A stretch of DNA of 6,460 bases from DAOTXL01 sp034434895 (GCA_034434895.1 DAOTYI010000216.1:1-6460), one strand, 5' to 3'; numbered from the stretch's first letter, positions 1 through 5,324 are shown. Notes: generated by a model from the sequence alone, not told the origin. Numbers and translations are program-made.

Positions 1-214
1 TCTCGCGGAAGGGCCGCTCGACCACAGTCACATCAGGGTAGAGGATGTGGAAGGTCTGGACGACATACAGCCGTTCGCCGATGCGGGCCTGATAGCGGGG
101 CCGTAGCTCCGGCTGAAGGGCATCCGCGATGTAGGTGATCAGCCGCTGGTGGACACCCGGCCACAGAGCCGGGTCTTCCAGGTAAGGGTCCATGCCGGGA
201 AAAGGACTGGGCAT
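1..214 (-). CDS. DUF4058 family protein, N-terminal part (runs off window)
   Basis: The first 71 residues are visible; the rest lies beyond the window edge. The protein opens with MPSPFPGMDPYLEDP, then ALWPGVHQRLI and a segment reading RIGERLYV. This opening is the characteristic N-terminus of the DUF4058 family, whose members are usually about 200-280 residues and have no established biochemical function that I can name. Two ATG codons are adjacent (217-215 and 214-212). I chose the second because it gives the usual family N-terminus and sits 6 nt after a GGAGG ribosome binding site (GGGGAGGTGA, just above 218), whereas the first is only 3 nt away. The gene starts about 100 bp after the membrane-EEP gene in the same direction, so it may share its transcript; I see no clear promoter in the gap. 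Family assignment rests on recognition of the motif, function is unknown. Confidence 0.88.
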   Translation of the reverse strand, partial: MPSPFPGMDPYLEDPALWPGVHQRLITYIADALQPELRPRYQARIGERLYVVQTFHILYPDVTVVERPFRE

Positions 215-296
215 CATTCACCTCCCCTGCCTATGTGCTCGCGCGAGGTCTGCGACCCCGCACCTGACAGCAGACAGATCCACCAAAGCCTGCCCT

Positions 297-317
297 GGGC
301 GACCGCAAGGGACGCCC
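297..317. repeat. Short palindrome abutting the EEP stop codon
   Basis: Arms GGGCGACC (297-304) and GGACGCCC (310-317) pair with one mismatch around the 5-nt loop GCAAG. On the minus strand the element begins GTAGGGGCG, and the TAG inside it (320-318) is the stop codon of the EEP gene, so the repeat is fused to the gene end. No T-run follows on the minus strand, so it is not a classic intrinsic terminator. It has the same length and layout as the hairpin at 2975-3002. Together with the rest of 215-317, which shows no gene and no clear promoter, it forms the spacer before the DUF4058 gene. Confidence 0.6.
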
Positions 318-2210
318 CTACCTGAATGGCCGGACCTCCACAACCACCAGCCTGTGGTCCGAGGCCAGCGAGTCGAGTACCCGGGCGGCCAGCGGCTCCA
401 GGCCGCGCAGCCAGACGAAATCAATGCGTTTCTCCGGGTTGACCACCGGGTCGGTGGGTGGCGAGTCGAGGCCCAGGGCGACGAACGGGTCCACGAACCC
501 GGCATCGCGGATGCGGGCATAGACCGGCGAGTCGGGCGTGGAGTTGAAATCGCCACCCCAGACGGCCGGGCCGGGGTGGGCGGCGAGGAAGGGCAGCGCC
601 GCGTCAAGCTGGCGGGCGCGCTCCTCCGGCTCCAGACCCAGCCAGACGGCAAAGGCGTTGATGGAGGTACCGCTCACATCCAGTTCAGCCCCGATGATGC
701 CGGTCTGTTCCAGCTCGCTGGGCAGCAGCAGCGTGTCTGAGCGGAGGATGGGGTAGCGGGTCAGCAGGGCGATGCCGGTCAGGTGCTCGATCGTCGGCAG
801 GTAGACCGCCTCCATGCCCAGGCGGTGGGCCAGCCACAGCGCGTCGTCAATCATGTAGCTGGTCGGCCGGCCGGTGTCCACCTCCTGGAGCATGACCACA
901 GCGGCGCCGGAGGTTTCGATGGTTTCGGCCTGTTCCTCCAGGCTGAGGTGCCAGTCGCTGTCATAGCCGTAGTGGATGTTGTAAGTGGCGATGGCCAGGG
1001 TATCTCCCTGGGGCGGCGATTGCAGCCGACGGGTCGGTGTCAAAGCAACGACCCCCATCGTCAGCGCAGCCGCAGCCCCGATCAACGCCAGGCGCACAGC
1101 AGGGCGCCAGGGAGCCGGGCGGGCCGGTGTCGGACTGGCCAGAGAAGCCAGCCCCAGCAGGAACCCTGCCCCCAGCATGACAGGCAGCCCCATGCCTCTG
1201 AACAGATCCAGGGTGTAGGGATAGGTAAAAGCAAAGGCGTTTGCAAAGCTCAAGAACAGGAAGAGAACACCCCCCCACGCCAGAGGGGATCGTCGCATCG
1301 ACTTCGGCTCGCCGGCGGTTGCCAGGAAACAGACTGCCAGAGCCCTCAGAGCGATAAGCCGGGCCACCACCAGGCCCACCAGGGCGATGGGGCCGGTCAG
1401 GAGGAAGCCCAGAGTCAATCCGGCCAGGAGCGCCACCAGCCCCACTCCTGCGCCGGCCCGTCCCCAGGAGATCAGCCACATCCCATCATCCAGCCAGGGG
1501 AGCAGCGTCACCACAGGCCAGAGCGCGGCCATGCTGAGATAGGGCATTCCGCTCCAGCGAGCCAGAGCATGGGGAAAGTTCAACAGCGAGGTTTCCAGAA
1601 AGAGCCAGCTTCCCCAGGCCAGCCCACCCAGGAATCCCAACCGCACGCCGGTCGTCTCCTCCTCGGAAAGGCGCTGCCAGAACAACCAGCCGGTCAGCAG
1701 ACACAGCCCCAGCGACACGGCCACCTGCCCCCCCAGCCAACCATCCCGCAAGGTCACATCCCAGGTGTGACCGGCAGCGCGCAGCAGTTGGTCGGCGACC
1801 AGGGCCAGGATCAGGGCACGGACCACATGGCGTGGGGCCTGGCGCAGGCGACAGGCCAGGTACACGCCTGTCCCGGCGACGATCAGGAGCGAGGCTACCA
1901 GCCGGCCCTGTGGATCGTCTGGCGTCAGGGGGATGCGTGCCACGAAGACGAGGAGGGCACTGACCAGCAACCCGATGCGGCGGTGAGCAGGCTGCCGGGG
2001 GATGACCAGGGGCGACAACAAGGCCAGCACGACCAGGCCCAGCACCAGGCCCACGGTGGTCATGGAGGCCCTCCCGGCAAACAGCGCGTCGTACATCAGG
2101 CCAAAGAGGACCGAAAAGAGGACCCGCAAGGCCTGGTAGAAAAACAGGAACAGGGCCGTTGCCTCGACCAGGCCGGCCGCCTGAGCGATCCATCTGCTCC
2201 GTGCATTCAT
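318..2210 (-). CDS. Polytopic membrane protein with C-terminal EEP (endonuclease/exonuclease/phosphatase) domain
   Basis: This 630-residue protein has two halves. Residues 1-391 contain about 13 hydrophobic segments. The charged loops (PRQPAHRR at 71-78, RLRQAPRH at 121-128, KSMRRS at 303-308, PARPAPWR at 362-369) all fall on one side by the positive-inside rule, which puts the C-terminal half outside the cytoplasm. Residues 404-630 form an EEP fold: TYNIH (N411), LQEVD (E443), GGDFNSTPDS (D554, N556), KRIDFVW (D597) and ASDHRL (D618, H619). These are the usual metal-binding and catalytic residues of Mg-dependent phosphoesterases. The DNase I His134-type position reads VWLGLEPEER, with Trp523 where many relatives have His. 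The substrate is unknown. Membrane region plus EEP resembles the layout of eukaryotic CWH43/PGAP2-interacting proteins, which act on lipid anchors, but shared layout does not prove shared function. The start is supported by GGAGG at 2221-2217, 6 nt from the ATG. It lies 22 nt after the 205-residue gene, so the two are probably one operon. Confidence 0.9.
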   Translation of the reverse strand: MNARSRWIAQAAGLVEATALFLFFYQALRVLFSVLFGLMYDALFAGRASMTTVGLVLGLVVLALLSPLVIPRQPAHRRIGLLVSALLVFVARIPLTPDDPQGRLVASLLIVAGTGVYLACRLRQAPRHVVRALILALVADQLLRAAGHTWDVTLRDGWLGGQVAVSLGLCLLTGWLFWQRLSEEETTGVRLGFLGGLAWGSWLFLETSLLNFPHALARWSGMPYLSMAALWPVVTLLPWLDDGMWLISWGRAGAGVGLVALLAGLTLGFLLTGPIALVGLVVARLIALRALAVCFLATAGEPKSMRRSPLAWGGVLFLFLSFANAFAFTYPYTLDLFRGMGLPVMLGAGFLLGLASLASPTPARPAPWRPAVRLALIGAAAALTMGVVALTPTRRLQSPPQGDTLAIATYNIHYGYDSDWHLSLEEQAETIETSGAAVVMLQEVDTGRPTSYMIDDALWLAHRLGMEAVYLPTIEHLTGIALLTRYPILRSDTLLLPSELEQTGIIGAELDVSGTSINAFAVWLGLEPEERARQLDAALPFLAAHPGPAVWGGDFNSTPDSPVYARIRDAGFVDPFVALGLDSPPTDPVVNPEKRIDFVWLRGLEPLAARVLDSLASDHRLVVVEVRPFR

Positions 2211-2236
2211 CCTCGTCCTCCCGTCAACCTGCTCAT
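2207..2236 (-). other. Nine-codon bridging mini-ORF (MSRLTGGRG)
   Basis: The stop TGA of the 205-residue gene (2235-2233) overlaps an ATG at 2236-2234. That ATG opens nine codons that end at TGA 2209-2207, and this stop in turn overlaps the ATG of the EEP gene (2210-2208). Both joints are ATGA, so a ribosome could in principle pass from one gene to the next by stop-restart. The EEP gene also has its own GGAGG site inside this stretch, so the mini-ORF need not be translated. I consider it a possible coupling device rather than a real peptide gene. Confidence 0.25.
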
Positions 2237-2850
2237 GCTGCCCGTTCGCTCCGCTCGTCCTGCCTATCCGCCGTTATGATCCATGCCAAGTGGGTCAACA
2301 ACAGCATCTGAAAGAGGTGCCCCAGGAGGACAGCTTTTTGCGAGGCAGGCACGTCGCGGTCGTAGGCCGGTGCCAGCAGTGATTCGATGGCCTTCCACCG
2401 CCTCTCGGCGGGCAGATCGGGCTGCATCTCGGCGGAGGTGCGCCACAAGGCCCCGGCCAGATACCAGGCTGCCCGGCTGTGGACCACTCCCGTCTCGGCC
2501 TCCCAGGCTTTGATATACTGGCGGCTGGCGGCGACCATCAGTGTCTCCCCCAGCCCACCCAGGAGCAACCGCTGCCAGAACTGCTCCTTCTCCGTGGCGA
2601 CAATATTCTCCAGCGCGACGGTCCCCACCGCGCCGATATCCAGCCGCGAGGCCAGCTCACTGTAATCCCTGGCCGTGATCTTGCTCTGCAGCTCACACAG
2701 ATAGCCGTGAAAGTGTCCGGCTATCTCCAGGGCATGGTCCACCCCCTCCCCCTGCCGGCCGGATAGCAACAGAGCGCCTTGCAACGCCACCAGAGCCTCC
2801 GGCGTCGGCCCAGTCAGAACGGCCCTCAACGCATCATGCAGATCGGTCAT
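2233..2850 (-). CDS. Hypothetical helical protein of 205 residues
   Basis: I do not recognise this protein. It is predicted to be almost entirely helical. Its most family-like stretch is residues 85-137: ATEKEQFW, LGGLGETLMVAASRQYIKAW and HSRAAWYLAGALW, which are rich in Trp and aromatic residues. Residues 172-192 (KAVLLGHLFQMLLLTHLAWI) are hydrophobic but carry His and Gln, so they could be a buried helix or one membrane segment. There is no signal peptide. The frame stays open upstream to 3060, but the ATG at 2850 is clearly the start: AAGGAGG lies 4 nt before it (2861-2855), a promoter lies just above, and the upstream translation is Pro/Arg-rich and runs through repeats. It is followed after 22 nt by the membrane-EEP gene, so a role connected with that protein is possible but unproven. 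Confidence 0.85.
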   Translation of the reverse strand: MTDLHDALRAVLTGPTPEALVALQGALLLSGRQGEGVDHALEIAGHFHGYLCELQSKITARDYSELASRLDIGAVGTVALENIVATEKEQFWQRLLLGGLGETLMVAASRQYIKAWEAETGVVHSRAAWYLAGALWRTSAEMQPDLPAERRWKAIESLLAPAYDRDVPASQKAVLLGHLFQMLLLTHLAWIITADRQDERSERAA

Positions 2851-2854
2851 GCTC

Positions 2855-2861
2855 CCTCCTT
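2855..2861 (-). promoter_or_regulatory. Ribosome binding site AAGGAGG deciding the start at 2850
   Basis: AAGGAGG sits 4 nt before ATG 2850 and lies between the promoter and the gene. It rules out the longer reading frame that stays open to 3060. Confidence 0.8.
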
Positions 2862-2883
2862 CCGGTCTATGCCCGGCAGGAAG

Positions 2884-2912
2884 ATTATACCATACCCCGG
2901 ACCCAGGCGCAA
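2884..2912 (-). promoter_or_regulatory. Extended -10 sigma70-type promoter for the 205-residue gene and EEP operon
   Basis: Read on the minus strand, a perfect TATAAT (2889-2884) is preceded by TGG (2892-2890), giving an extended -10. Exactly 17 nt further upstream is TTGCGC (2912-2907), a partial -35 match (3 of 6). Transcription would start near 2877, leaving a leader of about 27 nt that contains only the AAGGAGG ribosome binding site before ATG 2850. Position, spacing and strand all agree with the gene order. Confidence 0.75.
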
Positions 2913-2973
2913 CGCGAAATTGGGACAGTTTTTCGAAGCAGAACGCCAGTGGGGGACGCAAGGCCGGTGCGTT

Positions 2974-3003
2974 TGTAGGGCAACTGCTCGCAGTTGCCCT
3001 ACA
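2974..3003. repeat. Perfect 13-bp stem-loop
   Basis: TGTAGGGCAACTG (2974-2986) and CAGTTGCCCTACA (2991-3003) are exact reverse complements around the loop CTCG. It belongs to the gene-free stretch 2913-3576. No T-run follows on either strand, so a terminator role is not supported. It matches the 297-320 palindrome in length and layout (GTAGGG start, pyrimidine-rich CTYGC centre, GCCC end). Confidence 0.85.
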
Positions 3004-3012
3004 GTGGGGGGG

Positions 3013-3035
3013 CCGCCGGGTCACAGACCTGGCGG
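3013..3035. repeat. 10-bp stem-loop with ACA loop
   Basis: CCGCC-G-GGTC (3013-3022) pairs with GACC-T-GGCGG (3026-3035), with one G·T pair and the loop ACA. It starts only 9 bp after the perfect hairpin at 2974-3003, so the two may be parts of one composite element. Confidence 0.7.
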
Positions 3036-3049
3036 GAGCAGGGTGGGCG

Positions 3050-3079
3050 GGGTGTTCCATTCTTCTACTACGAACACCC
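3050..3079. repeat. 8-bp inverted repeat with 14-nt loop
   Basis: GGGTGTTC (3050-3057) and GAACACCC (3072-3079) are exact reverse complements. The second arm directly abuts the second copy of the GGGACAGTTTT direct repeat (3080), which suggests the arms and the direct repeat are parts of the same interspersed element. Confidence 0.6.
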
Positions 3080-3198
3080 GGGACAGTTTTCAGGCTAAAC
3101 GGCTCTCACCTGCCCCTGGAAGGCTGCTGAAAAGGTTCCGGTTTGCACCGCCGAGGCCGCAGAGTCCACCGAGTTTTTATGATTCCACATCCCCCCGG

Positions 3199-3238
3199 CC
3201 CCCTTCCCTTTCCGAATTCGGAGGGGAGGAGAAGGGGG
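3199..3238. repeat. Palindrome centred on TCCGAATTCGGA with purine/pyrimidine arms
   Basis: The core 3211-3222 is a perfect 12-bp palindrome. The flanks continue as an imperfect stem: C/T-rich on the left (3199-3210) and G/A-rich on the right (3223-3238). The strand asymmetry is strong. Open frames across it in several phases are low-complexity Pro/Arg/Gly translations and are not genes. Confidence 0.65.
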
Positions 3239-3248
3239 AGAAAAGGGA

Positions 3249-3289
3249 GGGTTTTGAAGTGGGCGGCGCAGCCGCCCACCTCAAAACCC
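3249..3289. repeat. 19-bp stem-loop with GCA triloop
   Basis: The arm from 3249 to 3267 (ending GTGGGCGGC) pairs with 3271-3289 (starting GCCGCCCAC) with a single A/C mismatch, around the loop GCA. It is the longest hairpin in the window. The GC-GCA-GC tip is a GNA triloop, a loop type known to be unusually stable in single-stranded DNA. Confidence 0.85.
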
Positions 3290-3296
3290 CAATTCC

Positions 3297-3336
3297 TCCC
3301 CCTCTCCGCGCCGCGAAGCGGCAGCGGGGAGGGGGG
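3297..3336. repeat. Nested stem-loop with GCGAAGC tip
   Basis: The inner stem GCCGC (3310-3314) and GCGGC (3318-3322) closes the loop GAA, so the tip is GCGAAGC, a well-known exceptionally stable DNA mini-hairpin. The outer C/T-rich arm (3297-3309) pairs with the G-rich arm (3324-3336) after one bulged A (3323), including a couple of G·T pairs. It starts 8 bp after the previous hairpin. Confidence 0.8.
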
Positions 3337-3370
3337 TAGGGGCAATCCGATCGCAAGCCCCAAAGGGTTC

Positions 3371-3481
3371 GGGAAAATCAAGTTGCGCATGGCGCAGATT
3401 ATTTTTCATCGCCGAGGCGCAGCCTCCGCAATGAAAAATTTTCTTTTGGCCTCGCCGGAGGCGGGTTTTGGAGATTTTCCC
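3371..3481. repeat. Branched palindrome: outer 9-bp stem enclosing three hairpins
   Basis: GGGAAAATC (3371-3379) and GATTTTCCC (3473-3481) pair perfectly. Between them lie three separate hairpins: TGCGC-ATG-GCGCA (3384-3396), the 18-bp stem at 3401-3439, and GCCTC-GCCG-GAGGC (3449-3462). The whole could fold as a four-way junction as RNA or single-stranded DNA. I match it to no RNA family I know. Confidence 0.6.
3401..3439. repeat. 18-bp stem-loop with GCA triloop
   Basis: ATTTTTCATCGCCGAGGC (3401-3418) pairs with 3422-3439 at 16 of 18 positions around the loop GCA. The tip GC-GCA-GC is the same as in the hairpin at 3249-3289, although the outer stem is AT-rich here. Confidence 0.8.
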
Positions 3482-3796
3482 GCCCCGTTCTGAAAAAGGC
3501 CAAACTTCAGGGAGGCATCCACACCGGTAGATGCCTGGCCGCAGGCCCTTGAGGTGCGATCTGAGTCGCTTGACTTGATGCGTATGGTCAGCAGCCCCCA
3601 AGCCACGTGCTCCCACCAGGCCCGGCCACCGAACAACAGTCCCAGGCAGAACAACGCCAGGCTCAGATCGAGCGACAACTGGAAGCCAGTCTGGCTCAGC
3701 TTGCGCCTCGTCGTGCGCCACTCCCAGGACCGCCAGTCCCAGGGCCAGCCCCACGATCCACAAGGCGTTGTGGCCGGGCGTCCACCAGTCTGTCAT
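3406..3796 (-). pseudogene. Small membrane protein downstream of the polymerase, frameshifted and with disrupted C-terminus
   Basis: ATG 3796 overlaps the stop of the polymerase gene (ATGA) and has GGAGG 4 nt upstream (3805-3801), so it looks like a genuine translationally coupled gene. The first 24 residues are MTDWWTPGHNALWIVGLALG then LAVL, a first membrane helix. In that frame the text then turns polar and non-protein-like. Skipping one G in the GGG at 3723-3725 gives a sensible continuation: EWRTTRRKLSQ (a basic cytoplasmic loop), then FQLSLDLSLALFCLGLLFGG and AWWEHVAWGLLTIRI, two more hydrophobic segments ending near 3577. From there to the TGA at 3408-3406 the frame only translates palindromic repeat DNA, so the natural C-terminus was probably lost or replaced. 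I do not recognise the family. A single-base sequencing or assembly error is as possible as true decay. Confidence 0.6.
3513..3536. repeat. 7-bp inverted repeat with 10-nt loop
   Basis: AGGCATC (3513-3519) and GATGCCT (3530-3536) are exact reverse complements. They are followed at once by GGCC-GCA-GGCC (3537-3547), a small stem with another GCA loop. It lies inside the nominal C-terminal extension of the broken small gene. Confidence 0.6.
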
Positions 3797-5202
3797 GTTC
3801 CCTCCGGCTCTGGATGGCCCGCAGGTTGGGCCAGGTCCCGAGTCCTGTCCCACAGAGCGGCGACCAGGGCGAGCAATATCCAGAAGGCGAGGCCTGGCCT
3901 GGCCCCGAGGGCGATCGCATCGGTCAGGCCATAGACGTGAAACGCGACGAGCGCGCCGACGATGCCCAGGCCCAACCACCTGGAGCTGCAATCGGTGCTT
4001 CGAGCAACCTGCCAGCCGATCCAGAGCGCTGTTCCCGTCAGGCCCAGATAGGCGACCAGCCCTGGCAGCCCCAGGTCCAGCGCGACCTGCAGAAAGATGT
4101 TGTGCGCGTGGCCCAGGTCGAAATTGGGGCTGATGAGAAATGGCGGATAGAGCACCCAAATTACCCGGCGAAAGGTGCCCAGGCCGCAGCCGGTGAAAGC
4201 GAAATCCTGGATGGCGTACAAAGCCCGATTCCAGATTTCCATCCGCCCCTCAAGAGTGACTGTGCTCACCATCTGTCCCTCGCTGCCTGTTGCCGCCGGG
4301 AAAAGAGCGGCCAAAGCCGAGCGGGGACCTGCATACCACAGACCCAGCCCCGACAGCAGGGCAGCGATGACCATGAGCCATCGCAGCCGGGGCCAGCGGA
4401 TCCAGGCCATCGCTCCCAAGCCGGCCACGGTGCCGATCCAGGCGCTGCGCGATTGGGATAGAACGAGAAGCGCGCCGAAAAACGGGATACTGGACAGGAT
4501 GACCAGGCGCAAGAGCGTGTCTGGCCAGCCCTGGCGGCTGCCCCGTATGCCAGGCCAGACCAGTGCTATGGGCAGGAACAAAAGCAATGCGCCGGCCAGT
4601 TCGTTGGGATTGATTCCCGCCTCGGCTCCGGGCAGGCCCACAAGCAGGTGGGGGATTCGTCCCAGGAGCGGGTCCAACAGCGGCCACTTGCGCGGCCAGG
4701 TGACGCTCAGCAGGCCCACTGCCGCCATCGTCAGTCCCAGCGCCAGGTAAAGGGCTGCCGCGACCGTGAGGTGCTGGGTCTTGCGGACCGTGTGCACTGT
4801 GGCGCGAAATGCCGCCACACCCAGCACGAGCCCTGTGAGCTTGGGCAGCGTCAACTCGGGCAGCGCCGATACCCACACGGCGACGGGCACCATCGCCAGC
4901 AGCAGCAGGAGGGAGATGTTCAGAGGTGTGACGGTGACCGGATGGCCAGTAGCGGCCCAGCGCGCCAGCCAGACCAGGAGCAGAGCCACCAGCGCAGCGG
5001 CTGTCCAGGCCGGCCGAATGGTGGGGAAAAGCAGCAGCGGGGAAGCCAGGATCACAACACCCACTTCCAGGCCGCCCAGGTAGCCGGCGATGCTTTCGCG
5101 GCGCTGACGTGCACAAAGCCGGTCCGTCACGTGAAGGCGATCAGGATCGTCTTTCATCAGGAGGTCATCCCACAGTAGTTTTGCAGATTTGTAACTGCTC
5201 AC
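3793..5202 (-). CDS. O-antigen ligase/polymerase family protein (Wzy_C)
   Basis: This 469-residue integral membrane protein should polymerise or ligate polysaccharide repeat units on undecaprenyl-diphosphate at the outer face of the membrane. Roughly ten to twelve hydrophobic segments lie between residues 41 and 450. Family marks are GINPNELAG (197-205), LSQSRSAWIG (248-257, with R252), then a long outside loop with EGRMEIWNRAL (318-328, R320) and GCGLGTF (338-344), and HAHNIFLQVALDLGLPG (365-381). The Arg and His positions match those usual in Wzy_C proteins. Sequence alone cannot tell polymerase (Wzy) from ligase (WaaL). The start is uncertain: GTG 5202 has only a weak GGA 5 nt upstream, and ATG 5157 (MKDDPDRL) would shorten the soluble N-terminus by 15 residues with no clear site. 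The preceding gene encodes an initiating sugar transferase, which supports a surface-polysaccharide role. The following small gene overlaps its stop by ATGA. Confidence 0.9.
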   Translation of the reverse strand: MSSYKSAKLLWDDLLMKDDPDRLHVTDRLCARQRRESIAGYLGGLEVGVVILASPLLLFPTIRPAWTAAALVALLLVWLARWAATGHPVTVTPLNISLLLLLAMVPVAVWVSALPELTLPKLTGLVLGVAAFRATVHTVRKTQHLTVAAALYLALGLTMAAVGLLSVTWPRKWPLLDPLLGRIPHLLVGLPGAEAGINPNELAGALLLFLPIALVWPGIRGSRQGWPDTLLRLVILSSIPFFGALLVLSQSRSAWIGTVAGLGAMAWIRWPRLRWLMVIAALLSGLGLWYAGPRSALAALFPAATGSEGQMVSTVTLEGRMEIWNRALYAIQDFAFTGCGLGTFRRVIWVLYPPFLISPNFDLGHAHNIFLQVALDLGLPGLVAYLGLTGTALWIGWQVARSTDCSSRWLGLGIVGALVAFHVYGLTDAIALGARPGLAFWILLALVAALWDRTRDLAQPAGHPEPEGT

Positions 5203-5241
5203 CCATTTCCGCTATCTGTGCCAGGGCACGGATTCATACCG

Positions 5242-5324
5242 ACCACGAAGGACACAAAGAACACGAAGAAAGGAGACTATCGCGACCCTGGATCATCCTT
5301 TGTGTCCTTCGTGTCCTTTGTGGT
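5242..5324. repeat. Long imperfect inverted repeat of 9-bp units
   Basis: The arms at 5242-5268 and 5298-5324 are reverse complements at 23 of 27 positions, and all four differences are transitions. Each arm is three near-identical 9-mers (ACCACGAAG, GACACAAAG, AACACGAAG on the left). The 29-nt centre is unrelated. Translated, the unit gives TKDTKNTKK, a familiar artefact of this repeat type. If transcription starts near 5350 it would lie in the leader of the polymerase gene and fold as a hairpin of about 27 bp. A smaller palindrome, GTGCC-AG-GGCAC (5218-5229), lies between it and the start. Confidence 0.8.

Larger units (their letters stand above)
2922..3090. repeat. 11-bp direct repeat GGGACAGTTTT, two copies
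   Basis: The copies are at 2922-2932 and 3080-3090, 158 bp apart. On the minus strand each reads AAAACTGTCCC. The first copy ends 10 bp above the -35 element of the promoter at 2884-2912. The copies could be a binding site or the edges of an inserted segment; the sequence alone does not decide. Confidence 0.45.
2913..3405. other. Gene-free palindrome-rich stretch
   Basis: No frame here has a plausible start, ribosome binding site or protein-like composition. Long open frames on both strands are translations of G- and C-rich repeats. The content is the direct repeat at 2922/3080 and the stem-loops listed separately, plus a degenerate CACCGCCGAGGCCGCAGAG segment near 3146-3164 that resembles a common type of interspersed intergenic sequence. 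There is no transposase, tRNA or CRISPR pattern. Confidence 0.7.

Noticed and set aside
297..320. Intrinsic terminator after the EEP gene
   Set aside because: The hairpin is followed by AGGGCAGGC on the minus strand and has no T-run.
783..2279. 498-residue open frame on the plus strand, opposite the membrane-EEP gene
   Set aside because: It is antisense to a gene with clear catalytic motifs. Its translation is Gln/Pro/Gly/His-rich without domains, as expected for the reverse frame of a GC-rich membrane protein gene.
2851..3060. In-frame upstream extension of the 205-residue protein to 275 residues
   Set aside because: The extension runs through the promoter and the perfect hairpin region, has no ribosome binding site, and is low-quality Pro/Arg text, whereas ATG 2850 has AAGGAGG and a promoter just above.
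2779..3493. Plus- and minus-strand frames over the palindrome cluster (Pro/Arg/Gly-rich)
   Set aside because: They are translations of low-complexity stem-loop DNA with no ribosome binding site or family motif.
3281..4159. 292-residue minus-strand frame overlapping the polymerase gene
   Set aside because: Its N-terminal half is an out-of-frame reading of the polymerase gene and its C-terminal half is repeat DNA. Only the internal part from ATG 3796 is gene-like, and it is reported as the broken small gene.
5169..5206. Leader peptide from ATG 5206 (MGEQLQICKTTVG)
   Set aside because: It is 13 codons, overlaps the GTG start region in another frame, lacks a ribosome binding site and shows no attenuator-like codon run.
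5242..5324. CRISPR array or tandem-repeat locus
   Set aside because: The units are 9 bp with no spacers of regular length, and the second set is inverted, so it is an inverted repeat and not an array.
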